Assembly: GCA_027026255.1 (NCBI GenBank)
Contig: JALVOT010000014.1
Span: forward strand, 87,986 to 151,985
DNA: 64,000 bases
Source of the DNA: Caldifarciminota bacterium
GTDB taxonomy: Bacteria; Hydrothermota; Tepidihabitantia; SM23-42
Direction of reading: 5' to 3'
Both the position numbers and the translations under genes were made by a program. Below, one piece after another: positions 45,955 to 55,165 of this stretch (within the stretch, counting starts at the first letter, position 1; every line of letters starts with the position of its first letter). The notes under the pieces are model-generated. The model did not search any database and was not told where the DNA came from. It was given only the letters and a program-made list of their open reading frames with translations.

Positions 45955-46536
45955 AAAAAGAAGTATCTTAATATCGCGGTAAGGAGAAAAGAATATACTC
46001 AGTTAATAAATTCTACAGGTGAATTATTAGAATCTGCACGCAAACAGGTTGCAGGGACTATAAATAGTATTCTTGTAAAGACATACTGGGAAATTGGCAA
46101 AAGAATTGTGAAGTATGAACAGAAGGGAGAAAAAAGAGCAGATTATGGAGAGGAACTTTTAAAGAGATTATCAAAGGATTTGAGTTTTAGATATAGCATG
46201 AGATTTAGTAGAAGCAACTTACAATATATGAGGTTGTTATATATAAAATATCCAAAATGCCAGACACTGTCTGGTAAATTATCCTGGAGCCATTATGTTG
46301 AACTATTAAGTATTTCTGATGATTCAGCACGCTCCTTTTATGAAAAACAATGTATAAAAGAGAACTGGTCAGTAAGGGAACTGAGAAGGTAAATAAATTC
46401 TATACTTTTTGAAAGAATTGCTTTAAGTAAAGACAAAAAAGGAGTTTTAAAATTTGCCAAAAAGGGGCAGATAATAAAGAGTATATAATAAAAGACCCTT
46501 ATGTGTTTGAGTTTTGTGGAAAAGAAAAAGCTTAAG
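45951..46536 (+). pseudogene. DUF1016 (YhcG/PDDEXK-type) gene, broken
   Basis: The frames encode the conserved DUF1016 N-terminal domain: LLESARKQVAGTINSIL, TYWEIGKRIV, YEQKGEKRADYGEELLKRLSKDL, FSRSNLQYMR, LSWSHYVELL, FYEKQCIKENWSVRELRR, then NSILFERIALSKDKKGV and IIKDPYVFEF. It has three lesions: the ATG at 45951 is out of frame with the rest by one base in a run of A, a TAA at 46390-46392 stands where the family has Gln, and a frameshift near 46478 joins the last block. The nuclease half is missing after FCGKEKA. The product would have been a nuclease-like protein found near restriction systems. Confidence 0.8.
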
Positions 46537-46831
46537 TTGAAATTTGACCCCAAATTAGATTTTCAATATGAAAGTTATACGCAGTTGCAAATGGAATTTC
46601 AAATTAATAGCACCAAACAAATCAGAATGCACATCGTTGCAAGTTGTTGGGCATCGCGGCCCGTCTCGTCTTACGGCATCGTTATCCGTAGAAAAATCGA
46701 TTTATGATCCAAGCAAGGATAATGAAATTCAAGATTCAAACACTAAACAAACCAGAACGTCAAAAGTTAAATTATTGATTTTTTAATGTTTTTGGTTATC
46801 ATAATGCTGTTAAATTCTTTAATTAAAGATT
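46537..46831 (+). other. Gene-free region with repeat relics
   Basis: About 300 bp after the broken DUF1016 gene. At 46535-46549, GTTGAAATTTGACCC matches 13 of 15 bases of the RAYT-associated repeat (GTCGAGATTTGACCC). At about 46640-46690 there is an inverted relative of the repeat that bounds the IVP cassette. Open frames across it show no coding signs. Confidence 0.5.
46640..46690 (-). repeat. Inverted relative of the IVP-cassette repeat
   Basis: GTTGGGCATCGCGGCCCGTC followed by TCGTCTTACGG resembles the complement of the junction at 31722-31760, including the block GCCCGTCTCGT. The match is imperfect but long for chance in AT-rich DNA. Confidence 0.45.
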
Positions 46832-48379
46832 ATGATTTTTACTCCGGATGATTTGAAAAATTTTGATTATGAAAGGGACCTAGGTAAACCGGGTGAATTT
46901 CCATTTACCCGGGGAATATATCCTACAATGTATGCCGGCCGGCTCTGGACAATGCGTCAGTATGCAGGTTTTGGCACGGCTGAAGAATCAAATAAACGCT
47001 ATAGATATCTCTTAGAGCAGGGTCAGACCGGTCTTTCTGTTGCCTTTGATTTACCGACCCAGATGGGCTATGATTCAGATGACCCGATCGCTGAAGGTGA
47101 AGTGGGAAAGTGTGGGGTGGCAATTGATACCTTGAAGGATATGGAAATTCTCTTTAATAAGATACCCCTTGATAAAGTAAGCACCTCAATGACGATTAAT
47201 GCCACCGCAGCAGTTTTACTTGCGATGTATATAGTCCTGGCTGAAAAACAGGGGATTGGACCGGAGAAACTGCGCGGAACCGTGCAGAATGATATCTTAA
47301 AAGAATATATTGCCCGGGGAACCTATATATATCCTCCAGAACCGTCAATGAGATTGACCGTTGATATTATTGAATTCTGCAGTGAAAACCTGCCTAAGTG
47401 GAATACCATTTCCGTTTCCGGATATCATATCCGGGAGGCTGGAGCAACTGCAGTTCAGGAACTCGCTTTTACCCTTGCTGACGGTATCGCCTATGTCCAG
47501 GCTGTGATTGATAGGGGACTGGATATTGATACATTTGCACCAAGACTTTCATTCTTTTTTAACGCCCATAATAACCTTTTCGAGGAGATAGCAAAATTCC
47601 GCGCCGCAAGAAGGTTATGGGCAAAGATTATGCGTAATCAATTTAAGGCGAAGAATCCTTTGTCCTGGAGATTGAGATTTCATACCCAGACAGCAGGTTC
47701 AACCCTTACTGCCCAGGAACCCCGGAATAATGCAATCCGGGTTGCATATCAGGCATTAGCTGCGGTTCTGGGCGGCACCCAGTCTCTGCATACCAATTCA
47801 TTTGATGAGGCGCTTTCTTTACCGACCACCGAATCAGTAAGACTTGCCCTGCGCACCCAGCAGATAATCGCCCATGAGACCGGTGTTCCTGAGGTGGTGG
47901 ATCCGATGGGTGGTTCATACTATTTAGAATCCCTTACCCGGTCACTTGAGGATAAGGCAGTTGAGTATCTGAAAAAGATTGAAGCACTTGGTGGGGCGAT
48001 AAAGGCGATTGAAAAGGGTTATTTCCAGCGTGAGATTCATCTCAGTGCCTATAAATATCAGAAGGCGGTTGAAGAGAATAAGATTGGTGTTGTCGGCGTA
48101 AATAAATTTTCTGATAGTCAAAAGTCAGAACAATACAAAATCTTAAAGGTTAAAGATAAGGCGGTTGCAAGACAAAAAAGTCGTCTGAAAAAAATAAAGG
48201 CGATGCGCGATAAAAAGAAGGTCGAACAAAGCCTTGAGAGATTAAAAAATCTTGCAGTAAGTGGTCAAAATCTGATGGAACCGATTATTGAATGCGTCAG
48301 GGCATATGCAACCCTGGGTGAAATTTCAAAGGCACTCAAAGAAATTTTTGGAGAATATGAAGAAAAACCATTGTTTTAG
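46832..48379 (+). CDS. Methylmalonyl-CoA mutase large subunit
   Basis: A 515-aa catalytic subunit without B12 domain. It has RQYAGF with Tyr44 and YIARGTY with Arg162, matching Tyr89 and Arg207 of Propionibacterium methylmalonyl-CoA mutase, which bind the substrate carboxylate; so methylmalonyl-CoA/succinyl-CoA is the likely pair. SGYHIREAG keeps the catalytic His. It is shorter at the N-terminus than its paralogue at 26487 (543 aa). There is no small subunit beside it; the one at 28145 probably serves both. No clear ribosome site precedes the ATG. Confidence 0.92.
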   Translation: MIFTPDDLKNFDYERDLGKPGEFPFTRGIYPTMYAGRLWTMRQYAGFGTAEESNKRYRYLLEQGQTGLSVAFDLPTQMGYDSDDPIAEGEVGKCGVAIDTLKDMEILFNKIPLDKVSTSMTINATAAVLLAMYIVLAEKQGIGPEKLRGTVQNDILKEYIARGTYIYPPEPSMRLTVDIIEFCSENLPKWNTISVSGYHIREAGATAVQELAFTLADGIAYVQAVIDRGLDIDTFAPRLSFFFNAHNNLFEEIAKFRAARRLWAKIMRNQFKAKNPLSWRLRFHTQTAGSTLTAQEPRNNAIRVAYQALAAVLGGTQSLHTNSFDEALSLPTTESVRLALRTQQIIAHETGVPEVVDPMGGSYYLESLTRSLEDKAVEYLKKIEALGGAIKAIEKGYFQREIHLSAYKYQKAVEENKIGVVGVNKFSDSQKSEQYKILKVKDKAVARQKSRLKKIKAMRDKKKVEQSLERLKNLAVSGQNLMEPIIECVRAYATLGEISKALKEIFGEYEEKPLF

Positions 48380-48457
48380 TTTCGTGAAAGTCAAATAATT
48401 TTATAGATTCCTTGATAATTCAATGCTTTTTTCCGTTTTGTTAAAGTAATTTAATAC

Positions 48458-48485
48458 TTGCATTTATTTGATTTGATGTTATAAT
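48458..48485 (+). promoter_or_regulatory. Promoter of the alanine dehydrogenase operon
   Basis: TTGCAT (48458-48463), 16 bp, perfect TATAAT (48480-48485), about 30 bp before the ATG of the next gene, which has a strong AAAGGAGG ribosome site. Confidence 0.65.
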
Positions 48486-48517
48486 AGAGCCTAAGAACCT
48501 TTGAAAGGAGGCAAAAA

Positions 48518-49606
48518 ATGAACTTTGGTGTTCCAAGGGAACTGCCACCGTTCAAGCAGACACCTGAATACCGCGTTGGACTTTCTCCTATGGGTGCCAG
48601 GGAATTGGTACTTCAGGGTGCAAATGTCTTCATTGAGACCAAGGCGGGTGAAGACGCTGGATTCAGTGATCAGGATTATGAAAAGGCAGGGGCGACAATC
48701 GTCTATTCAAAGGATGAGGCATATAAACGGGCTGATGTTGTTTTAAAGGTACGCAGACCTCAGCAGGATGAATATGACTGTATTAAAGAGGGACAGGTTA
48801 TAATGGGATTTATCCATATGGTTACCGCACGCAAGGAATTTCTTAAGGTGATTGAAGAGAAAAAAGTTACCCTGATCGGCTATGAGATTATTCAGAAAGA
48901 TGATGGTAAGTTACCGATTGTCATTCCAATGAGTGAAATGGCAGGAAAACTTGCGGTTCAACTTGCTGCCCGATTATTAGAATCACCGGGCGGCGGAAGG
49001 GGAATTCTGCTTGGTGGTATTCCTGGCATTCCACCGGCTGAAGTTGTAATCCTCGGCGGAGGAACCCTGGGTTGTAATGCAGCAAAGAGTTTTGCCGGAC
49101 TTGGTGCCAATGTCTATGTGCTCGATGTAAATCGTGATAAACTTGAGGAGATCGCCACCCATACATTCGGGATGAAGGTTATTACTATGTTTGCAACCCG
49201 GCATAATATTGAGAAGCTTGTAAAGTTTGCTGATGTTTTGATCGGTGCGGTGCTGGTTCCTGGTAAGAGGGCACCAATTCTTGTCACTGAGGATATGGTT
49301 CATACAATGCGCCGCGGTGCCGTGATTATCGATTTTTCTATCGACCAGGGTGGTTGTATCGCAACTTCAAAGATTTCACCCAGTGGCAAATTTATCTATA
49401 AAGTAAATAATGTGATACATTTCTGTATGCCCAATGCCACAACATTGGTTGCCAGGACCGCCAGCCATACATTGACATCCGCTGCCTATCCCTATCTGGA
49501 GCAGATTGTAAGATTGAGTTTTGAGCAGGCATTAGAGGAGAATAAAGACCTGCAGCGTGGTTTGTATGCAAAAAATGGTAAGATAAAAGAGGAGTATCGG
49601 ATATGA
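48518..49606 (+). CDS. ald: Alanine dehydrogenase family protein
   Basis: A 362-aa NAD(P)-dependent enzyme. It starts MNFGVPRELPPFKQTPEYRVGLSP, with Arg19, Lys77 (VVLKVRRP) and His100 (MGFIHM) at the pyruvate-binding positions of the family, and a Rossmann segment VVILGGGTLGCNAAKSFAGLGA. VIIDFSIDQGGC gives the conserved Asp near the active site. It would interconvert alanine and pyruvate plus ammonia with NAD(H). Lysine-ketoglutarate-type relatives exist, so the exact substrate is moderately sure. It opens an operon with the CoA transferase (ATGA overlap). Confidence 0.88.
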   Translation: MNFGVPRELPPFKQTPEYRVGLSPMGARELVLQGANVFIETKAGEDAGFSDQDYEKAGATIVYSKDEAYKRADVVLKVRRPQQDEYDCIKEGQVIMGFIHMVTARKEFLKVIEEKKVTLIGYEIIQKDDGKLPIVIPMSEMAGKLAVQLAARLLESPGGGRGILLGGIPGIPPAEVVILGGGTLGCNAAKSFAGLGANVYVLDVNRDKLEEIATHTFGMKVITMFATRHNIEKLVKFADVLIGAVLVPGKRAPILVTEDMVHTMRRGAVIIDFSIDQGGCIATSKISPSGKFIYKVNNVIHFCMPNATTLVARTASHTLTSAAYPYLEQIVRLSFEQALEENKDLQRGLYAKNGKIKEEYRI

Positions 49607-50898
49607 GCTGTATTGATAATTATAAAAAGAAGTTGTGCTCATTAGAAGAGGCTGTCGCAGTTGTGAAAAGTAATGACCGTGTCTATATCAGTGGCAATGC
49701 TGCAACACCTTTTAAATTGATGGAGGCACTTGCCGAGCGTAAGGATGAACTGAAAAATGTTGAGATTACCCATGTGCTTTTACTTGGTGAGGACCCTTTA
49801 TCAAAACCGGAAATGGCGGAACATTTTCGGCATAACTCACTCTTTGTCGGACCGGCAGATCGCGCCGCAGTGAATGAAGGCAGGGCAGACTATATTCCGG
49901 TTTTTCTCTATGAAATTCCGAGCCTTTTTTATTCTAAATTACTGCCGCTTGATGTTGCCTTGCTTCATGTTTCGCCGCCGGATGAACATGGATTTATGAG
50001 TTTCGGGGTTGAGTGTCTGGGTTCTAAGGCTGCAGTAGAAACCGCAAAGATTGTTGTTGCCCAGGTTAACGACCGGATGCCCAGAACCCTTGGTGATTCA
50101 TTCATTCATATCTCAAAGGTGGCGAAATTGGTTGAGGTATCAGAGGAATTACCTCAACTTAAAATCCCGCCTTTTACTGAGGTGGAAAAAAAGATTGGTG
50201 GATATATTGCCGACCTTGTTGAGGATGGTTCAACCCTGCAGCTGGGTATCGGGGGAATTCCCAATGCGGCACTGAAGGCAATGTTCAATAAAAAAGACTT
50301 AGGGATTCATACCGAAATGGTATCAGACTCGGTTATTGAGGCGATTGAAGCCGGGGTGATAACCGGGGCAAAAAAGACATTGCATCCGGGTAAAGTGATT
50401 GCTACATTTTACTTAGGCACGAATAAACTCTACGATGCAATTGATAATAATCCAACCTTTGAGACCCATCCAACCGATTATACAAATCATCCATTTATTA
50501 TTGGTCAGAATGAAAAGATGGTGGCGATTAATTCGGCAATTGAGGTTGATCTTACCGGCCAGGTCTGTTCCGATTCTATCGGCACGAGAATCTATTCAGG
50601 ATTTGGCGGTCAGGTGGATTTTATTCGGGGAGCAGCACAATCCAAGGGGGGTAAACCGATTATTGCACTGCCCTCTACAGCAAAAAAGAATCAGGTTTCA
50701 AAGATTGTTCCTACCCTGAAAGCCGGGGCCGGTGTGGTTACTACCCGGGCTGATGTTCATTATGTAGTTACTGAATTTGGTGTGGCATACCTTCATGGCA
50801 AGAATTTGCGGGAAAGGGCAAAAGCGTTGATCAAGATTGCCCATCCGAATTTTCGGCCGATGCTTGAGCAGGAGGCAAAGAAGAGAAAGTTAATATAA
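49603..50898 (+). CDS. Acyl-CoA:carboxylate CoA transferase (4-hydroxybutyrate CoA transferase family)
   Basis: A 431-aa protein of the acetyl-CoA hydrolase/transferase family. The catalytic glutamate that forms the CoA thioester is Glu238 in HTEMVSDS, at the same number as in the Clostridium enzyme. GIGGIPNA and VVTEFGVAYLHGKNLRERA are also family marks. It would move CoA between acetyl-CoA and short acids such as propionate, butyrate or branched acids, with release of free acid and conservation of the thioester. It overlaps ald by 4 bp and abuts the epimerase gene. Confidence 0.9.
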   Translation: MSCIDNYKKKLCSLEEAVAVVKSNDRVYISGNAATPFKLMEALAERKDELKNVEITHVLLLGEDPLSKPEMAEHFRHNSLFVGPADRAAVNEGRADYIPVFLYEIPSLFYSKLLPLDVALLHVSPPDEHGFMSFGVECLGSKAAVETAKIVVAQVNDRMPRTLGDSFIHISKVAKLVEVSEELPQLKIPPFTEVEKKIGGYIADLVEDGSTLQLGIGGIPNAALKAMFNKKDLGIHTEMVSDSVIEAIEAGVITGAKKTLHPGKVIATFYLGTNKLYDAIDNNPTFETHPTDYTNHPFIIGQNEKMVAINSAIEVDLTGQVCSDSIGTRIYSGFGGQVDFIRGAAQSKGGKPIIALPSTAKKNQVSKIVPTLKAGAGVVTTRADVHYVVTEFGVAYLHGKNLRERAKALIKIAHPNFRPMLEQEAKKRKLI

Positions 50899-51312
50899 AT
50901 GGAAAAAGATTTTAAAGTTTTGAAACTTGACCATATCGGTATCGCAGTTGGTTCAATCGAGGAGCAATTAAGGGTATGGCAGAATTTGCCGGGTCTAAAA
51001 ATGATCGAAACCAAAGAAATTCCGGATCAGAAGATAAAGGTTGCGATTTTTAATCTCGGCAATCTCCATATTGAACTGATTGAGCCTCTAACTGCAACAA
51101 GTTCGGTTCACAATTTTATTAAAAAGAGGGGAGAGGGCCTTCATCACCTCTGTTTTGAGGTTGATAATATTGATACCGCACTTGCGCTTTTAAAAGATCG
51201 GGGTGTTCGTCTGGTTGATGAAAAACCGAGGACCGGGGCATGGGCAAAAAAAATAGCCTTTATCCATCCGAAATCTATGGGTGGTGTCCTGGTTGAGTTG
51301 AGCGAACATTAA
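50899..51312 (+). CDS. mce: Methylmalonyl-CoA epimerase
   Basis: A 137-aa protein of two beta-alpha-beta-beta-beta modules (glyoxalase fold). His12 (DHIGIAV), His83 (HHLCFEV) and Glu133 (VELSEH) are the expected metal ligands. It converts the (S)- and (R)-methylmalonyl-CoA epimers, linking the carboxylase to the mutase encoded at 46832. The start follows the CoA transferase stop with no gap. Confidence 0.92.
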   Translation: MEKDFKVLKLDHIGIAVGSIEEQLRVWQNLPGLKMIETKEIPDQKIKVAIFNLGNLHIELIEPLTATSSVHNFIKKRGEGLHHLCFEVDNIDTALALLKDRGVRLVDEKPRTGAWAKKIAFIHPKSMGGVLVELSEH

Positions 51313-51333
51313 AATGGCCCCTCCCCTCATAAA

Positions 51334-51355
51334 ATATTAAATCTATGTTTAATAT
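51334..51355. promoter_or_regulatory. Short AT-rich hairpin
   Basis: ATATTAAA and TTTAATAT with a 6-nt loop lie between mce and the PLP enzyme gene, just before its ribosome site. The role, if any, is unknown. Confidence 0.3.
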
Positions 51356-51371
51356 CAGATAAGGAGGAATA

Positions 51372-52538
51372 ATGCATTTTGACACCGAGGTTGTCCATGG
51401 CGGTCAACATCCTGACAAGCTGCACGGGGCAATTTCCCCCCCAATCTATCAGACCTCAACATATGCATTTAAGGATGCAGACCAGGGCGCGCGTCTCTTT
51501 AAAAAAGAAGAAGAAGGATATATCTACACCCGGCTGAGCAACCCGACGATTGACCTTCTCGCTCAAAAGGTTGCCCGCTTAGAATCAGCTGAGGCAGGAA
51601 TTATTTTTTCTTCTGGGCTCGCGGCAATCTTCAATACTATTGTTACCCTTGTTAAATCCGGAGAAGAGGTTGTTTCAGATAATACAATTTATGGAGGAAC
51701 ATTCGCCCTTTTAAAGAATATTCTGCCCCGCTTAGGTATCGGTGTAAAATTAATCAATGCCAATGATGCAAACGCATTGAATTCGGCGGTCAATGAAAAG
51801 ACCAGATTACTTTTCATTGAAACTCCTGCCAATCCGACACTTAAGATTGTTGATATCGCAGCCTGCGCTGATTTTGCTCATAAAAATAATATCCCGTTAT
51901 GCGTTGATAATACATTTGCTACGCCATATCTTCAAAGGCCGATTGAACTTGGTGCAGATATCGTTGTCCACTCGGCAACAAAGTATCTTGGTGGACATGG
52001 CGATATTATCGGCGGTATTGTTGTGGGAAAAAAGGATTTTATCGAGAAGTTGTGGGATGATGCTAAGGAGATTGGTGCCTGTAATACACCAATGAATGCC
52101 TGGCTTATTTTAAGGGGAATTAAGACGCTTGCAGTGCGTATGGATAAACACTGCTCCAATGCAATGAAGATTGCAGAATTTTTATCGACACATAATAAAA
52201 TAGAAAAGGTCTATTATCCGGGATTGAAGAGCCATCCCGGTTATGAACTTGCCCGACGCCAGATGAGTCAATTTGGGGGTATGGTAGGATTTGATCTCAA
52301 AGGTGGTAAAGAGGCCGGTAAGGTTGTTATGAATGCGGTTAAACTCTGTATCCTGGCTGTGAGCCTGGGTGATGTTGATACCCTGATTGAGCATCCCGCC
52401 TCAATGACCCATTCTACATATAGTGATGAAGAATTAAAAAAGTGTGGTATTAATCCTGGATATGTGAGATTATCGGTTGGTATTGAGAATCCTGAAGATT
52501 TGATCGAGGATTTAAACCAGGCTTTATCAAAAGTTTGA
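51372..52538 (+). CDS. Cys/Met-metabolism PLP enzyme (methionine gamma-lyase/cystathionine gamma-synthase family)
   Basis: A 388-aa enzyme starting after AAGGAGG. Family marks are YTRLSNPT, ESAEAGIIFSSGLAAI, SDNTIYGGTFALL, VDNTFATPYLQRP and HSATKYLGGHGD, where the Lys holds PLP. Methionine gamma-lyases usually have Cys where this has the second Gly of YGGTF, so the exact reaction is open among gamma-lyase, gamma-synthase and sulfhydrylase. The setting with propionyl/methylmalonyl-CoA genes suits methionine gamma-lyase, which gives 2-oxobutyrate and then propionyl-CoA. It is 17 bp before the HMG-CoA synthase gene. Confidence 0.85.
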   Translation: MHFDTEVVHGGQHPDKLHGAISPPIYQTSTYAFKDADQGARLFKKEEEGYIYTRLSNPTIDLLAQKVARLESAEAGIIFSSGLAAIFNTIVTLVKSGEEVVSDNTIYGGTFALLKNILPRLGIGVKLINANDANALNSAVNEKTRLLFIETPANPTLKIVDIAACADFAHKNNIPLCVDNTFATPYLQRPIELGADIVVHSATKYLGGHGDIIGGIVVGKKDFIEKLWDDAKEIGACNTPMNAWLILRGIKTLAVRMDKHCSNAMKIAEFLSTHNKIEKVYYPGLKSHPGYELARRQMSQFGGMVGFDLKGGKEAGKVVMNAVKLCILAVSLGDVDTLIEHPASMTHSTYSDEELKKCGINPGYVRLSVGIENPEDLIEDLNQALSKV

Positions 52539-52554
52539 ACAATGGGGAAGTTAT

Positions 52555-53601
52555 ATGATTGGAATTGTGGGCTATGGGTCTTATATCCCGCGCTATCGCA
52601 TCAGGGCGGATGATATTGCCCGACAATGGGGAAGAGACCCAGAGACCGTAAAGCGGGGTTTACTACTTAAGGAAAAGACCGTTCCCGGGTTGGATGAAGA
52701 TACAATTACAATTTCAGTTGCTGCAGCAAAGAATGCCTTAAGGCGTGCTGAGATTGAGCCCGGGGAAATTGGTGCCCTTTATATCGGTTCTGAATCCCAT
52801 CCCTATGCGGTGAAACCTTCAGGAACCGTGGTCGCTGAGGCTCTGGGAATTACGCCTGAGGTTCATATCGCTGATTTTGAATTTGCCTGTAAGGCAGGAA
52901 CCGAGGCGATGTATGTCGCCTATGCCCAGGTCAGGGCAGAATTGGTGAAGTATGCGATGGGTATTGGAGCCGATACATCACAGGGGGCGCCGGGTGATGC
53001 CTTAGAATTTTCTGCCTCGGCAGGAGGTTCGGCATTCATATTTGGAAAAGAAAAGGTGATTGCTGCGGTGATTGATACATATTCATATACTACAGATACA
53101 GCAGATTTCTGGCGCAGGGAAGGCGCCTTTTATCCACTCCATGGTGGAAGATTTACGGGTGCCCCGGCCTATTTCAAACATATTCTTGGTGCAGGAAGGG
53201 CGATATTGAAGAAAAATAATTTGAAACCGGAAGATTTTACCTATGCCGTCTTTCATATGCCCAATGGAAAATTCCCTATGAGTGCTGGCAAGAGACTCGG
53301 TTTTAAAAGGGAACAGATGGAACCGGGCTGGATTGTCCCCTTAATGGGAAATACCTATTCGGCTTCTTCACCAACCGCTTTTTCTGCCACTTTGGATATT
53401 GCAAAGCCCGGTGATTTGATTCTCCTTGTCTCATTCGGTTCGGGTGCAGGAAGTGATGCATTTATCTTTAAGGTGACCGAGCGGATTAATGAAGTGCGGG
53501 AAAAGGCAGAAAAGGTTAAGGATATGCTGACCCGATCTCCAATCTACCTGGATTATGGCCGGTATGCAAAATTTCGTGGTAAAATTATTATGAATGAATA
53601 G
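52555..53601 (+). CDS. Hydroxymethylglutaryl-CoA synthase (archaeal type)
   Basis: A 348-aa thiolase-fold enzyme with Glu80 ([11 protein letters not shown]), the acyl-bearing Cys112 ([10 protein letters not shown]) and His234 (FHMPNGKFP), the catalytic set of HMG-CoA synthase. Size and sequence pattern match the archaeal type, which works in a complex with a thiolase and a DUF35 protein; those two genes follow directly in the same order. Here the neighbours are leucine-pathway enzymes instead of mevalonate genes, so it may cleave HMG-CoA to acetoacetyl-CoA and acetyl-CoA, or build it. Confidence 0.9.
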   Translation: MIGIVGYGSYIPRYRIRADDIARQWGRDPETVKRGLLLKEKTVPGLDEDTITISVAAAKNALRRAEIEPGEIGALYIGSESHPYAVKPSGTVVAEALGITPEVHIADFEFACKAGTEAMYVAYAQVRAELVKYAMGIGADTSQGAPGDALEFSASAGGSAFIFGKEKVIAAVIDTYSYTTDTADFWRREGAFYPLHGGRFTGAPAYFKHILGAGRAILKKNNLKPEDFTYAVFHMPNGKFPMSAGKRLGFKREQMEPGWIVPLMGNTYSASSPTAFSATLDIAKPGDLILLVSFGSGAGSDAFIFKVTERINEVREKAEKVKDMLTRSPIYLDYGRYAKFRGKIIMNE

Positions 53602-53609
53602 AGGACAAG

Positions 53610-54752
53610 ATGCGTGATGTCTATATAATCGGTGTGGGAATGACAAAATTTGGTGAACTGTGGGATAAATCCCTCAGGGATATATTTGTTGAATCGGCAC
53701 TTTCGGCAATGGATGATGCCGGGGTTGATCATATTGAATCGATGTTTGTAGGTTCAATGACTCCGGGTCTATTTGTCGGTCAGGAACATATTGGGGCGCT
53801 TATGGCAGATTATCTTGGTGCCGCACCGGTTCCTGCAGTAAGAGTGGAATCAGCCTGCTGTTCTGGCGGAATGGCATTAAGATTAGGATTTTTTGAGATT
53901 GCATCAGGAAACAGTGATATTGTTTTGGTCGGTGGTGTGGAAAAAATGACCGATAGTGCTGATGTAACTGCTGCCCTGGCGACTGCTGCCGACCAGGAAT
54001 ATGAGGTGTATCATGGAATAACATTCCCCGGATTATATGCCCTGATTGCCCGGGCGCATATGGCACGTTATGGGACAACCAGGGAACAACTTGCCTCAGT
54101 TTCTGTCAAAAATCACCATAATGGTTCATTGAACCCCAGGGCACAGTTTCAAAATGAGGTAACAAAAGAACAGGTTATTAATGCTACACTTATTGCAGAC
54201 CCCTTGACGATACTTGATAGTTCACCAGTATCCGACGGTGCAGCCTGTGCAATACTGGTTTCGGAGAAGTATTTAAAGAAACCCGCCGTAAAAATTATCG
54301 GTTCGGGTGCAGCAACTGATAGGATTGCCCTGCATCAACGGGATGACATTACAGAGCTCAGGGCGGTTAAGGTTTCAGCCGAAAGGGCATACAGGATGGC
54401 AGGGATTGGTCCGGAAAATATAGATTTTGCTGAGGTCCATGACTGTTTTTCAATCGCCGAACTCTGCATTATCGAAGAACTCGGTTTTGTTGAGAAGGGC
54501 AAGTCAGGACCGTTTATTGAATCTGGTAATACTATGCTTGAGGGTAAGATTCCAGTGAATACCTCAGGCGGCCTGAAGGCAAAAGGACATCCGGTCGGTG
54601 CGACAGGTATTGCCCAGGTGGTTGAGGTGGTCGAACAACTAAAGGGGACTGCTGGTAAGAGACAACTTAAGAATATCCATATCGGGCTGACCCATAATAT
54701 GGGTGGTTCCGGTGCGTCATCGGTTGTGCATATACTGAAATTGGTAGAATAA
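53610..54752 (+). CDS. Acetyl-CoA acetyltransferase/thiolase (HMG-CoA synthase partner)
   Basis: A 380-aa thiolase. Cys83 in [11 protein letters not shown] is the nucleophile, and KGHPVGATG near the C-terminus provides the catalytic His. An HDCFSIAE segment of the archaeal/SCP2-type thiolases is present. It would make or cleave acetoacetyl-CoA. It follows the HMG-CoA synthase gene by 8 bp, with a GAGGA ribosome site, in the order known for the channelling complex of archaea. Confidence 0.9.
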   Translation: MRDVYIIGVGMTKFGELWDKSLRDIFVESALSAMDDAGVDHIESMFVGSMTPGLFVGQEHIGALMADYLGAAPVPAVRVESACCSGGMALRLGFFEIASGNSDIVLVGGVEKMTDSADVTAALATAADQEYEVYHGITFPGLYALIARAHMARYGTTREQLASVSVKNHHNGSLNPRAQFQNEVTKEQVINATLIADPLTILDSSPVSDGAACAILVSEKYLKKPAVKIIGSGAATDRIALHQRDDITELRAVKVSAERAYRMAGIGPENIDFAEVHDCFSIAELCIIEELGFVEKGKSGPFIESGNTMLEGKIPVNTSGGLKAKGHPVGATGIAQVVEVVEQLKGTAGKRQLKNIHIGLTHNMGGSGASSVVHILKLVE

Positions 54753-54763
54753 GGGGGATATAT

Positions 54764-55153
54764 ATGCCGACACCAGGGTATACACGTGAGATACCTCAGA
54801 GGTATCGACTTGAAGCAAATAAATGTAAAAATTGTGGAAAGATTTCATTTCCACCAAGGTTAGTCTGTCCATATTGCGGGGCGCGGAATTTTGAACCGAC
54901 AAAACTTTCTGATACCGGAAAGATTGTTACTTTTACCACTATCCGGGTTGCCCCGGGCCGCTATGCTGCCTATGTCCCTTATAGTATCGCCATAATTGAA
55001 TTGAATGATGGGGTTAAAATTACTACGCAGGTAGTTGATTGCAAACCTGAGGACCTTGAGATTGGTAAAGCGGTGAGGATTATTTTTAGAAAGATGTATC
55101 CTGAAGGGAAGACCGGAATAATCTGCTATGGGTATAAGGCAGTTTTGATTTAA
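54764..55153 (+). CDS. DUF35 zinc-ribbon/OB-fold protein
   Basis: A 129-aa protein with an N-terminal helix, a zinc ribbon CKNCGKISFPPRLVCPYCG and a C-terminal OB fold (KIVTFTTIRVAP, YSIAIIEL). DUF35 proteins hold HMG-CoA synthase and thiolase together and bind CoA. The gene has an AAGGGGG ribosome site. It completes the three-gene set. Confidence 0.92.
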   Translation: MPTPGYTREIPQRYRLEANKCKNCGKISFPPRLVCPYCGARNFEPTKLSDTGKIVTFTTIRVAPGRYAAYVPYSIAIIELNDGVKITTQVVDCKPEDLEIGKAVRIIFRKMYPEGKTGIICYGYKAVLI

Positions 55154-55165
55154 GAGTTGTAAATA

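Noticed and set aside
46390-46392. In-frame TAA in DUF1016 as recoding
   Set aside because: Other lesions and loss of the nuclease half show decay; TAA, TAG and TGA all end normal genes here.
46501-46786. Two open frames after the DUF1016 relic
   Set aside because: They overlap each other and repeat relics, and show no recognisable domain or ribosome site.
51372-52538. Firm call of methionine gamma-lyase
   Set aside because: The Cys typical of that enzyme is replaced by Gly in YGGTF, so I keep only the family name and treat the function as context-based.
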